A DNA stretch of 64,000 bases, from assembly GCA_040757575.1 (NCBI GenBank), contig JBFLXA010000012.1, positions 1 through 64,000 on the forward strand, given 5' to 3'. Below are positions 8,139 through 15,505 of this stretch, in pieces (within the stretch, counting starts at the first letter, position 1; each line of letters begins with the position of its first letter). The position numbers and the translations under genes are program-made. A model generated the notes under the pieces. That model was not told the origin of the DNA. It worked only from the letters and a program-made list of their open reading frames with translations, and searched no databases. Source of the stretch: PFJX01 sp040757575. GTDB lineage: Bacteria > Pseudomonadota > Gammaproteobacteria > Burkholderiales > Thiobacillaceae.

Positions 8139-8179
8139 AAACCGCTCCTCCAGCCCGACGGTTCGCCGTCGGCTTTCGC

Positions 8180-8208
8180 CGGCGCCGGCAACGGCGTCGG
8201 TTTTTTTA
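8180..8208 (+). terminator. Rho-independent terminator after the pentahaem cytochrome gene
   Basis: A 9-bp stem (8180-8188 with 8193-8201, one G-T pair), GCAA tetraloop and seven Ts. A second hairpin with a TTCG loop (8157-8173) lies just upstream. Confidence 0.9.
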
Positions 8209-8221
8209 CTGGATTCCCGCC

Positions 8222-9271
8222 ATGAACAAGACCCTGATCCTGATCGGGGCGGCAAGCCTGGCCAGTTCCGTAGGTGCCGCCCCTCCGGAGTTGCGCGCAG
8301 CCTATGTGCCCCTGTCGGCCGCTGCCCCTGTCCCGGCGGACAACCCCATGACGGCGGAGAAGATCGAGCTGGGCAAGCAGCTGTTCTTCGATCCCCGTTT
8401 TTCTTCCACGGGCACCGTGTCCTGCAACACCTGTCACAACCTCATGTTGGGGGGTGACGACGGCCGCCCCACCTCCATGGGCGTGCATGGCCTGACCGGT
8501 CCCCGCAATGCCCCCACGGTCTGGAACGCTGCCTTCCATGCCAGCCAGTTCTGGGACGGCCGTGCCGCCAGCCTTGAAGAACAGGCCCAGGGGCCCGTGG
8601 TGGCCGCCGTGGAAATGGGTATGAAGGACCTGGACGACGCCATTGGCCGGGTGCGGGCCATCCCTGGCTACCGGACGGCCTTCGCCCGGGTGTTTCCGGG
8701 CTCGGGTCCAGACCACGAGCCTGTCACCGTGGCCAATGCTGCCAAGGCGGTGGCCGCCTTCGAGCGCACCCTCATCACCCCGGACAGTCCCTATGACCGC
8801 TGGGCGGCGGGGGATGCTGCCGCCCTGAGCGCCCAGCAGATACGCGGCCTGGAAACCTTCGACCGGCTGGGCTGCGCAGGCTGCCACCAGCCGCCCACCT
8901 TCGCCGGCCCGGCTAAGCCCCGGGGGCATTTTGCCCAGTTTCCCTTCCACGACACGCCCTATGTGGATGCTTACCAGTTGAAGGACGACCCGGGGCGCCA
9001 GGCGGTCACCGGCCGGGAGCGGGACCGGCACAAATACAAGATCCCAACCCTGCGCAATGTGGCCCTTACGGCGCCCTATTTCCACAATGGTGCCGTGAGT
9101 ACCCTGGACGAGGCGGTGCGGGTCATGGCCAAGTCCCAGTTGAATGCCAGTCTGTCGGCACCGGAAGTGGCGGACATCGTTGCCTTCCTGGAAGCCCTGT
9201 CCGGCGGTTTTCCCCCCATGGCTCTGCCCCGGCTGCCGTCCACTCCGGGCAGCAGCCTGCTGGCGCCATGA
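8222..9271 (+). CDS. Di-haem cytochrome c peroxidase / MauG family protein
   Basis: The family reduces hydrogen peroxide in the periplasm with electrons from cytochrome c, or oxidises protein side chains (MauG). The 349-residue product has a signal peptide (residues 1-19) and two haem sites, CNTCH near residue 64 and CAGCH near 219, in the order and spacing of bacterial di-haem peroxidases. LFFDPRFSSTGTVSC and NAPTVWNAAFHASQFWDGRA are typical family blocks. TLRNVALTAPYFHNGAVSTLDEAV is the conserved C-terminal region. It overlaps the following receiver gene by four bases (ATGA), which implies co-translation. A peroxide-detoxifying role would fit a microaerobic nitrogen fixer. Confidence 0.9.
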   Translation: MNKTLILIGAASLASSVGAAPPELRAAYVPLSAAAPVPADNPMTAEKIELGKQLFFDPRFSSTGTVSCNTCHNLMLGGDDGRPTSMGVHGLTGPRNAPTVWNAAFHASQFWDGRAASLEEQAQGPVVAAVEMGMKDLDDAIGRVRAIPGYRTAFARVFPGSGPDHEPVTVANAAKAVAAFERTLITPDSPYDRWAAGDAAALSAQQIRGLETFDRLGCAGCHQPPTFAGPAKPRGHFAQFPFHDTPYVDAYQLKDDPGRQAVTGRERDRHKYKIPTLRNVALTAPYFHNGAVSTLDEAVRVMAKSQLNASLSAPEVADIVAFLEALSGGFPPMALPRLPSTPGSSLLAP

Positions 9272-9789
9272 GCCAGACAGCCAGTGTGGGCAGTGCCAGT
9301 TTGAGGGTGCTGCTGGCGGTGCCCAACGATTTCATCCGCTTGCCCCTGGCAAGGCTCCTGACTGAAACCCTGGGCCACCAGGTGACGGCCTGTGGTCAGG
9401 GCCATGAGGTCATGGCGGGGCTGGATCTGGCCCAGCCCCAGGTGGTCATTGCCGATTGGTCGATGCCTGGCCTGGACGGGGCCGCCCTGTGCCACGCCGT
9501 ACGTGGCGCGGAATGGGGGCAGGGCACCTACTGCCTGCTGTTGTTTTCCCTGGCCAGCGAGATCAGTCTGGCGGAGGCCTTCCGGGCCGGGGCCGACGAT
9601 TATCTGATCAAGCCTGTCCATGCCCGGGATCTACGGCTACGTCTACAGGCTGCGGCCCGCAAGCTGGAAACCTACGTGGCCTGGGAACTGGATCGGGCCC
9701 GTCTCAAGGCTGTCGAAGCGGAACTGGTCCGCTGCTGTCCAGGGGCCTTGCAGCCGTGTTTGTCAGCAGCGGGGCAGGGGGGCGCATAA
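9268..9789 (+). CDS. Single-domain response-regulator receiver protein
   Basis: A CheY-like receiver domain fills about residues 12-135 of 173. The phospho-acceptor would be Asp63 in VVIADWSMPG, and the conserved lysine is in LIKPVHARD. The acidic pair that normally binds magnesium after the first strand is degenerate: the sequence reads LLAVPNDF where LLVDDN is typical, leaving only one acidic residue nearby. A short helical tail follows and there is no output domain. Translationally coupled to the di-haem peroxidase gene. Phosphorylation may be weak or absent, or the protein may act by binding a partner. Confidence 0.8.
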   Translation: MSQTASVGSASLRVLLAVPNDFIRLPLARLLTETLGHQVTACGQGHEVMAGLDLAQPQVVIADWSMPGLDGAALCHAVRGAEWGQGTYCLLLFSLASEISLAEAFRAGADDYLIKPVHARDLRLRLQAAARKLETYVAWELDRARLKAVEAELVRCCPGALQPCLSAAGQGGA

Positions 9790-9815
9790 GTCCGGGTTTA
9801 CAAGCCAGGCCGGTC

Positions 9816-11702
9816 TTAGCCGGCTGCCTTCGACTCCAGTTCCTCCCAGCGGGCCAGCAGGCCCAGCAGAGCATCCTCGATCTCCGTTGCCCGGGCGTTG
9901 AGGGCGGCGGCCTGGACGTGGTCGGCGTAGATGGCCGGGTCTGCCAGTTTGCCGGCCAGTTCGGCCTGTTCCGTTTCCAGGGCTTCGATCTGGCCGGGCA
10001 GGGCTTCCAATTCCTTCTGTTCCTTGTAGCTCAGGCCGCTCTTCCTGGGCTTGGTCGCAGCAGGCGGGGCTTTGGCGGCGGCGGGTTTGGCATCCGGGGC
10101 CGTTTCAGCCGGCCAGCGGCGCCGCCAGTCCTGCCAGTCGGCGTAGCCGCCGGGCAGTTCCAGCAGCCTGCCCGGGGTGTGTGCATCCCCGGCAAAGACG
10201 ATGCTTTGCGTCACCACGTTGTCCAGGAAGGCCCGGTCGTGGGACACGAGGATCACCGTGCCCGGGTAGTCCTGGAGCAGTTGTTCCAGCAGTTCCAGGG
10301 TGTCGATGTCCAGGTCGTTGGTGGGCTCGTCCAGCACCAGCAGGTTGGCGGGGCGGGCGAACAGGCGGGCCAGCAGCAGGCGGTTGCGCTCGCCACCGGA
10401 CAGGGCGGAGACCTTGGCCCGGGCCCGTTCGGCGGGGAAGAGGAACTCTTCCAGGTAGCCGATGACGTGCTTCTTCTGGCCGCCGATCTCCACGTAATCC
10501 GAACCCGGGGAGATGGTGTCGATGAGGGTGGCGTTGTCGTCCAGCTGGTTGCGGAACTGGTCGAAGTAGGCCACTTCCTGGCGGGTGCCCCGCTTGATGC
10601 GGCCTGCGTCCGGTTCCAGTTCCCCCAGGATGAGCTTGATGAGGGTGGTCTTGCCGGCGCCATTGGGACCGATGAGCCCCAGTTTGTCGCCCCGGATGAT
10701 GCGGGTGGAGAAGTCCTTGATCAGGGTCCGGCCGGCGAAGCCGTGGCTGACGTTGAAGAACTCGGCGATCATCTGGCCGGAACGTTCTCCGGCATCCAGG
10801 GCAAAGCCCATCTGGCCCAGGCGCGCCTGGCGGGCGGCCCGGTCCCGGCGTAATTGTTCCAGGCGCCGCACCCGGCCCTCGTTGCGGGTCCGCCGGGCCT
10901 CTATGCCCTTGCGGATCCATACCTCTTCCTGCTTCCAGAACTTGTCGAACTTGCGGTTCTGCTGGGCTTCCACCTCCAGCTGGTCCGCCTTGCGGGCCTG
11001 GTAGGCGGCGAAATTCCCCTGGTAGGCCCGCAGGATGCCCCGGTCCAGTTCCACGATGCGGTTGGCCACCCGGTCCAGGAAGGCCCGGTCGTGGGTGACG
11101 AACAGCAGGGCGCCGGGGAACTCCGCCAGCAGCCCTTCCAGCCACTCGATGGCGGTGAAATCCAGGTGGTTGGTGGGCTCGTCCAGCAGCAGCAATTCAG
11201 GTTCGGAGGCCAGGGCCCGGGCCAGGGCCACCCGCTTCTTGGTGCCGCCGGACAGGGTGTCCACTACGGCATCCGCGTCCAGTTCCAGACGGGCGATGGT
11301 TTCCTCCACCCGGCTGTTCAGGCGCCAGGCGTCATGGACTTCCAGTTCGTGGGACAGGCGTTCCATTTCCGCCATGTCGCCCCCGTGGGTGGCGGCGTGG
11401 TAGGCCTCCAGCAGGCCATGGGCGGGGCCGGCCCCGGCGGCTACCGCCTGGAAGACTGTGTGGCCCGGCGTGAATTCCGGCTCCTGGGGCACAAAGGCCA
11501 GGCGCAGGTCCGGCTTCCTCCAGACCACGCCGTCGTCAGGCTGGACCGCGCCGGAAACGACCTTCAGCAGGCTGGACTTGCCCGCGCCGTTGCGGCCGAT
11601 GAGGCCGATGCGCTCGCCCTTGTCGATGACCAGGGCGGCGCCATCCAGCAGGGGCCAGTGGCCGTAGGCGAGGGATACATTGTCAAGGGTCAGGTAAGGC
11701 AT
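9816..11702 (-). CDS. uup: ABC-F family ATPase Uup
   Basis: ABC-F proteins have two ATPase domains and no membrane part; Uup acts on ribosomes or on branched DNA and limits transposon excision. The 628-residue product has Walker A GRNGAGKSS in domain one and GPNGAGKTT in domain two, signature motifs LSGGTKKR and LSGGERNR, and Walker B LLLDEPTNHLD and LVLDEPTNDLD. After about residue 530 comes the C-terminal coiled coil with an Ala/Lys/Pro-rich linker that is characteristic of Uup. The frame is open 12 codons further upstream, but ATG 11702 gives the standard MPYLTLDNVSLAYG start. It converges with the receiver gene. Confidence 0.93.
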   Translation of the reverse strand: MPYLTLDNVSLAYGHWPLLDGAALVIDKGERIGLIGRNGAGKSSLLKVVSGAVQPDDGVVWRKPDLRLAFVPQEPEFTPGHTVFQAVAAGAGPAHGLLEAYHAATHGGDMAEMERLSHELEVHDAWRLNSRVEETIARLELDADAVVDTLSGGTKKRVALARALASEPELLLLDEPTNHLDFTAIEWLEGLLAEFPGALLFVTHDRAFLDRVANRIVELDRGILRAYQGNFAAYQARKADQLEVEAQQNRKFDKFWKQEEVWIRKGIEARRTRNEGRVRRLEQLRRDRAARQARLGQMGFALDAGERSGQMIAEFFNVSHGFAGRTLIKDFSTRIIRGDKLGLIGPNGAGKTTLIKLILGELEPDAGRIKRGTRQEVAYFDQFRNQLDDNATLIDTISPGSDYVEIGGQKKHVIGYLEEFLFPAERARAKVSALSGGERNRLLLARLFARPANLLVLDEPTNDLDIDTLELLEQLLQDYPGTVILVSHDRAFLDNVVTQSIVFAGDAHTPGRLLELPGGYADWQDWRRRWPAETAPDAKPAAAKAPPAATKPRKSGLSYKEQKELEALPGQIEALETEQAELAGKLADPAIYADHVQAAALNARATEIEDALLGLLARWEELESKAAG

Positions 11703-11843
11703 GGGGCGCGTCGGGCAATGGCCCTGGCGGCAGGCCACCCGGGCGTGAAAAATGCGAAGCTTACAGGCAACCGGGCCCCGGGCTCCTCCCGCCGCACATC
11801 CAATGGCGCCCAGTCAGGCACTTCAAGATAAAATGCCGCCCTC

Positions 11844-11919
11844 GCCCCCGTAGCTCAGTGGATAGAGCATCCCCCTCCTAAGGGGAGGGTCACACGTTCG
11901 ATTCGTGTCGGGGGCGCCA
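11844..11919 (+). tRNA. tRNA-Arg (anticodon CCT)
   Basis: The 76-nt cloverleaf is complete. Acceptor arms GCCCCCG and CGGGGGC pair perfectly, the D arm is GCTC/GAGC, and the anticodon stem TCCCC/GGGGA encloses loop CTCCTAA with CCT at positions 34-36. The T arm ACACG-TTCGATT-CGTGT follows. CCA is encoded. It reads AGG codons. Confidence 0.96.
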
Positions 11920-11967
11920 ACCATGGCGCGGAATTCGACTATTTCTTTTTCCGCAAGGATCCGCGGT

Positions 11968-12453
11968 TTAACCCAGCAGAGCCTCGATATCCCGGGCAAG
12001 GTCAGCCGGCGCGGTAGTCGGGGCAAAGCGGCGCATCACGCGACCCTGTCGATCGCACAGAAACTTCGTGAAGTTCCACTTGATGGCTTCGCTTCCCAGT
12101 AGCCCCGGGGCAGCCTGGGTCAGGTGTCGGAACAGGGGGTGGGCGTCTGGTCCCTTAACCAGGATTTTGCCGGACAGGGGAAAGGTGACGTCGTAGCGGG
12201 TCGTGCAGAAGGCACGTATCTGGGCGGCTTCGCCGGGTTCCTGATGGCCGAACTGGTCGCAGGGGCAGCCCAGCACCACCAGGCCTTTTTCCCGGTATGT
12301 GCGCCAAAGGCTTTCCAGGCCGGCGTATTGGGGCGTGAAACCGCATTCACTGGCGGTGTTCACTACCAGGAGCACGCGGCCAGCGTAGTCCGCCAAGTTC
12401 AGAGTGCCACCGTCCAGGGCGGGCAGGGTGAAGTCGTGGAGAGTCAGGGACAT
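11968..12453 (-). CDS. Glutathione peroxidase (cysteine type)
   Basis: The enzyme reduces hydroperoxides using glutathione or thioredoxin. The 161-residue protein has the thioredoxin fold and three family motifs: NTASECGFTPQY with peroxidatic Cys37, CPCDQFGHQEPG (usually FPCNQFGGQEPG) with a likely resolving cysteine, and WNFTKFL near the C terminus. The peroxidatic residue is cysteine, not selenocysteine. The protein is cytoplasmic. It stands alone, 48 bases from the tRNA gene, with no operon partner. Confidence 0.92.
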   Translation of the reverse strand: MSLTLHDFTLPALDGGTLNLADYAGRVLLVVNTASECGFTPQYAGLESLWRTYREKGLVVLGCPCDQFGHQEPGEAAQIRAFCTTRYDVTFPLSGKILVKGPDAHPLFRHLTQAAPGLLGSEAIKWNFTKFLCDRQGRVMRRFAPTTAPADLARDIEALLG

Positions 12454-12573
12454 GCGGGGTATCCGGCGTTGAAGCGGTGACTTGCTCGAAGGTGCATGGC
12501 TTGAGGTGCAGGGTCAAGTGGTCTGCCTCAAGCATGTTTATATGCGGGTCAGGGTCATGACCATTGAGCGTTT

Positions 12574-12608
12574 GAAAATCCCTGCCCGCTGTGTCGGGGC
12601 GGGCAGGG
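12574..12608 (-). terminator. Terminator of the AF1514-like gene
   Basis: CCCTGCCCG (12580-12588) and CGGGCAGGG (12600-12608) form a perfect 9-bp stem. Read on the minus strand it is followed by ATTTTC. It lies 10 bases past the stop of the gene ending at 12618. Confidence 0.8.
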
Positions 12609-12617
12609 AGCGGGGCC

Positions 12618-13031
12618 TCAGTATTGATCCGCCATCCACTCGTCCAGGGGAACACAGGCCCGTTCGTTGGGCTGGGTGCGATCTCCAAGCATGGGGGCCA
12701 GACAGATGTATTCAACGCCATCCTCGGCGACCAGGTTGCGGACAGGCTGCTTGCCGACGGTTTCGTAGCCGGCCGCCTCCATGAGGATGAAATCGAACTT
12801 GTCGCCAACGCTGACTTCCAGACGCCCGCCATTGCCTTCGCCATACTTGGCCCACCAGGATTCCGGATTGATGCCGTCATAGCTATGGGATACGGCATGG
12901 GTGTCATGCTGATGCCAGGCAATGATGGTGGGATCGCGCATCTGGCTGTCGCAGGCAGCGGCTTTGGCGATGCGACTGGCCAGGGCAAAGGACAGGTCTT
13001 GATCGGGGTGGGCGACGTGAAGGTTTTGCAT
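12618..13031 (-). CDS. AF1514-like small protein, function unknown
   Basis: The 137-residue soluble protein resembles what I recall of the AF1514 (DUF5619) family: an N-terminal helix that sorts charged residues (LSFALASRIAKAAA), a RDPTIIAWHQHDTHAVSHSY strand segment and a SWWAKYGEGNGGRLEVSVGD block. No catalytic motif is evident and there is no signal peptide. AAGGAG precedes the ATG by six bases. The gene is monocistronic: it has its own terminator and a 198-bp upstream gap holding two copies of a TGTCYAGGACA palindrome. Family assignment is from memory of its motifs and should be treated as tentative. Confidence 0.6.
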   Translation of the reverse strand: MQNLHVAHPDQDLSFALASRIAKAAACDSQMRDPTIIAWHQHDTHAVSHSYDGINPESWWAKYGEGNGGRLEVSVGDKFDFILMEAAGYETVGKQPVRNLVAEDGVEYICLAPMLGDRTQPNERACVPLDEWMADQY

Positions 13032-13089
13032 GGTCTTCTCCTTGTATGAGGTGGCGTGCGGTGGTCGTTGGATGAACCGCCACCATTAC

Positions 13090-13152
13090 TGTCTAGGACA
13101 AAAAAGCACATTTACAAGGAAAACACGAATAAACGCATAAGTGTCCAGGACA
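13090..13152 (-). promoter_or_regulatory. Two TGTCYAGGACA palindromes, candidate operator
   Basis: TGTCTAGGACA (13090-13100) and TGTCCAGGACA (13142-13152) are 11-bp palindromes 52 bp apart, close to five helical turns, upstream of the AF1514-like gene. Two further TGTCC half sites follow at 13160-13176. The spacing suggests a dimer of dimers; the regulator is unknown. Confidence 0.4.
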
Positions 13153-13229
13153 ATTATGCTGTCCACCCCGCTGTCCAAAGGGGTTGCATCCGGTCGTAGC
13201 CGTAGCGCAAATTTGGCGAGCCTCCGTCT

Positions 13230-13775
13230 TCAAAACCGCAAATCAAAGGGGGTCGCAATGAGCCTGAGCCAGGTTTCCAAACGGTCTTCCAGGAGCATCT
13301 TCTGGTTGTCCAGGTCCTGCACCAGGCCGACGAATTCCCCATCCCGCTCGGCCCTGGAGGCCATGTAGTCGTAACCGTCCGTGGGCCAACTGCCCACCAC
13401 TTTCGCACCCCGGGCAGTGACAAAGTCATAGAGGGTGCCCAGGGCGTCGCAGAAGTTGTCGCTGTATTTCTCCTGGTCCCCCAGGCCGTAGAGGGCCACG
13501 GTCTTGCCGGTGAAGTCCACGCTGGCTAGCTGGGGCAGGAACTCTGCCCAGCTGGGGTTCTGGCAGTCGGCATCCAGGCCGGGCAACTCGCCTTCCCCCA
13601 GGGTGGGGGTGCCCAGGATCAGGTAGTCGTAACTGGCCACCAGTTCCGGGGTGGCCTTGTTGACGTTCAGCGGGTCGGCAAACAGGGCTTCGTCGGGGAA
13701 GCGTTTCTTGATCATCTTGGCGATCTTGCGGGTGTTGCCGGTATTGCTGCCGAAGAAGAGGCCGATGCGGGGCAT
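13230..13775 (-). CDS. nifF: Flavodoxin, nif-associated (NifF type)
   Basis: Flavodoxins carry single electrons on FMN; NifF feeds the nitrogenase Fe protein. The 181-residue product has the phosphate-binding loop GSNTGNTRKIA at residues 8-18, the FMN-contacting TPTLGEGELPG loop and the YGLGDQEKYSDNFCDALG loop. Its length and the inserted 20-residue segment make it a long-chain flavodoxin. ATG 13775 is chosen because AAAGGA precedes it; the open frame extends 42 more codons without motif support. A sigma-54 promoter (13818-13833) and a NifA site lie upstream, which supports a nif role over general metabolism. Confidence 0.88.
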   Translation of the reverse strand: MPRIGLFFGSNTGNTRKIAKMIKKRFPDEALFADPLNVNKATPELVASYDYLILGTPTLGEGELPGLDADCQNPSWAEFLPQLASVDFTGKTVALYGLGDQEKYSDNFCDALGTLYDFVTARGAKVVGSWPTDGYDYMASRAERDGEFVGLVQDLDNQKMLLEDRLETWLRLIATPFDLRF

Positions 13776-13817
13776 GGTGGGTCCTTTGTGGAGAAGTAAA
13801 CGGTCTTCCCTGGATGT

Positions 13818-13833
13818 AGCAATCCCCGGGCCA
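13818..13833 (-). promoter_or_regulatory. Sigma-54 promoter of nifF
   Basis: On the minus strand TGGCCCGGGGATTGCT has GG and GC at the -24 and -12 positions with correct spacing. The expected start point is near 13806, 31 bases before the nifF ATG. The NifA site at 13911-13926 is about 80 bp upstream. Confidence 0.72.
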
Positions 13834-13910
13834 GGGGCGGTTTTTGTCCTGTACGGGGAGGGAAGGCCGGCCGGATCAGGGGTTTGCGTCTGGCGGGACA
13901 CTGGCGGGGC

Positions 13911-13926
13911 TGTAGCAAACCCGACA
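13911..13926. promoter_or_regulatory. NifA upstream activator site 1 (nifF/nifIscA)
   Basis: TGTAGCAAACCCGACA fits TGT-N10-ACA exactly. It lies between two divergent sigma-54 promoters, 78 bp from the nifF promoter and 95 bp from the nifIscA promoter, so it can serve both. It shares GCAAACCC with the site upstream of nifV. Confidence 0.75.
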
Positions 13927-13980
13927 AGGCACTGCCGGGGTCGGGTTACAGACAGCCGGCCTGGTTGTTTGTTTGTCTGA

Positions 13981-13996
13981 TGTTTATTTAAAAACA
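13981..13996. promoter_or_regulatory. NifA upstream activator site 2 (nifIscA)
   Basis: TGTTTATTTAAAAACA fits TGT-N10-ACA exactly but has an A/T-rich core. It ends 24 bp before the -24 element at 14021, closer than most NifA sites, so it could also be a chance match in A/T-rich DNA. Confidence 0.5.
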
Positions 13997-14020
13997 GTTG
14001 GTTACGTACTTATTCCGGGC

Positions 14021-14036
14021 TGGCATGGGCATTGCA
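14021..14036 (+). promoter_or_regulatory. Sigma-54 promoter of nifIscA-nifU-nifS
   Basis: TGGCATGGGCATTGCA matches the -24/-12 consensus with correct spacing; predicted start near 14048, 29 bases before the ATG. Confidence 0.85.
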
Positions 14037-14076
14037 CTTGCACACTCGTACAACCGATATCCGAGAGGAGTGCACC

Positions 14077-14400
14077 ATGATCAACCTGACCCCCAAAGCC
14101 CAGACTGCCATCGGCAATTTCATCAAGGGGTCCGCCACGCCCGTGGCCGGCCTGCGCATCGCCATCTCCGGCGGTGGCTGCTCCGGCTTCCAGTACAACA
14201 TGCGTCTGGAAGAGGCCAAGGCCGACGACGACATGGTGGTGGAAATCGAAGGCGTGACCCTGCTGGTGGACCCCTTCTCCGCCCCCTTGCTGACCGGGGT
14301 GACGGTGGATTTCGTCGATAGCCTGAACGGTTCGGGCTTCAAGTTCGAGAACCCCAACGCCAGCAGCAGTTGTGCCTGCGGTTCCTCCTTCTCCGCCTGA
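14077..14400 (+). CDS. Nif-specific A-type Fe-S carrier (IscA family)
   Basis: A-type carriers hold or hand over Fe-S clusters or iron; the nif copy (often called nifIscA) serves nitrogenase assembly with NifU and NifS. The 107-residue product has the three conserved cysteines of the family: one in GGGCSGFQY near residue 37 and two in the C-terminal CACGSSF. GAGAGGAG precedes the ATG. It is the first gene after the sigma-54 promoter and is followed by nifU, the same order as in Azotobacter. The predicted location is cytoplasmic. Confidence 0.92.
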   Translation: MINLTPKAQTAIGNFIKGSATPVAGLRIAISGGGCSGFQYNMRLEEAKADDDMVVEIEGVTLLVDPFSAPLLTGVTVDFVDSLNGSGFKFENPNASSSCACGSSFSA

Positions 14401-14423
14401 TGTGTTCACGCCGATGAAACGCA

Positions 14424-14472
14424 TTTCCCTCTCCCCCAGCCCCTCTCCCGCTTGCGGGCGAGGGGAGCACAA
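14424..14472. repeat. CCCCTCTCCC-family palindrome between nifIscA and nifU
   Basis: CCCCTCTCCCGCTTGCGGGC continues into GAGGGGAG, forming a long hairpin with a short T-containing loop, preceded by the CCCTCTCCCCCAG arm typical of this family. No T run follows, so it is more likely an mRNA processing or stability element than a terminator. Confidence 0.8.
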
Positions 14473-14489
14473 CCAGTAAGGAGCCCGCC

Positions 14490-15383
14490 ATGTGGGACTA
14501 CTCTGACAAGGTCAAGGAACACTTTTTTAGCCCCCGCAACTCGGGGGCCATGGAAGATGCCAACGCCGTGGGCGACGTGGGCTCCATCAACTGCGGCGAC
14601 GCCCTGCGTCTGATGCTGAAGGTGGACCCGGAAACGGAGACCATCCAGGATGCCCGTTTCCAGACCTTTGGTTGCGGCTCCGCCATCGCTTCGAGTTCAG
14701 CCCTGACCGAGATCATCAAGGGCATGACCCTGGATGCGGCCCTCAAGGTGAGCAACCAGGACATCGCCGACTACCTGGACGGCCTGCCCCCCGAGAAGAT
14801 GCACTGCTCGGTCATGGGCCGGGAAGCCCTGCAAGCCGCCGTGGCCAACTATCGCGGCGAGGAATGGAAGGATGATCACGAGGAAGGGGCCCTCATCTGC
14901 AAGTGCTTCGCCATCGACGCCGTGCTCATCGAAGAGACCATCCGCGCCAACAACCTGGCCACGGTGGAAGAGGTGACCAACTACACCAAGGCTGGCGGCG
15001 GCTGTTCCTCCTGCCACGAAGGCATCGAGGAGATCCTGGTGAAGGTGCTGGCAGAGCGGGGCGAAACCTTCAACCCCCTCCCCGTGAAGGCCAAGAAGGC
15101 CGATTCCGAATCCAAGATGACCAATCTCCAGCGCATCAAGCGCATCGAGATGATCCTGGATTCCATCCGGCCCCAGTTGCAGCGGGACCACGGCGACATC
15201 GAACTTGTGGACGTGGACGGCAAGACCATCTACGTGAACATGATCGGCGCCTGCGCCGGCTGCCAGATGGAAGCCATGACCCTGCAAGGCATCCAGCAGC
15301 GGCTGATGGAAGACCTGGGCGAGTTCGTGAAAGTGGTGCCTTCCCGCACCGGTTCCCTCACCCGCGCGGTGAGCCACGTTTGA
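14490..15383 (+). CDS. nifU: Fe-S cluster scaffold NifU
   Basis: NifU is the scaffold on which NifS sulfur and iron are assembled into clusters for nitrogenase. The 297-residue product has the full three-domain form. The IscU-like N-terminal domain (1-125) carries cysteines in SINCGDALR, TFGCGSA and MHCSVMG. The central [2Fe-2S] domain (about 130-185) has CKCF and CSSCHEGIE. The C-terminal Nfu domain (about 215-290) has CAGCQME. The start follows AAGGAG by six bases. It sits between nifIscA and nifS in one sigma-54-driven operon, separated from both by palindromic repeats. Confidence 0.97.
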   Translation: MWDYSDKVKEHFFSPRNSGAMEDANAVGDVGSINCGDALRLMLKVDPETETIQDARFQTFGCGSAIASSSALTEIIKGMTLDAALKVSNQDIADYLDGLPPEKMHCSVMGREALQAAVANYRGEEWKDDHEEGALICKCFAIDAVLIEETIRANNLATVEEVTNYTKAGGGCSSCHEGIEEILVKVLAERGETFNPLPVKAKKADSESKMTNLQRIKRIEMILDSIRPQLQRDHGDIELVDVDGKTIYVNMIGACAGCQMEAMTLQGIQQRLMEDLGEFVKVVPSRTGSLTRAVSHV

Positions 15384-15387
15384 TACA

Positions 15388-15490
15388 TCGTCCCCTCTCC
15401 CGCAAGCGGGAGAGGGCCAGGGCCAGGGCTTCCCATGGGCAATGACCCTCTCCCCCGGCCCCTCCCCCGCTTGCGGGGGAGGGGAGCAAA
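15388..15490. repeat. Two CCCCTCTCCC-family palindromes between nifU and nifS
   Basis: The first hairpin is CCCCTCTCCCGCAAGCGGGA and on to GAGGG (15391-15415). The second begins at about 15445, contains CCCCTCCCCCGCTTGCGGGG and ends near 15485; it is essentially identical to the copy inside the mod gene at 36752-36797. The two copies here are in opposite orientation. Confidence 0.85.
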
Positions 15491-15505
15491 CCGAAAGGAC
15501 TTGAT

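Noticed and set aside
9456..10853. Plus-strand open frame of 465 codons
   Set aside because: Runs from the receiver gene into the antisense of uup; compositionally biased and motif-free.
13195..13240. Selenocysteine tRNA or read-through past the nifF stop
   Set aside because: The CTTCAAA loop-like stretch has no supporting cloverleaf stems, and the frame beyond the nifF TGA has no family similarity.
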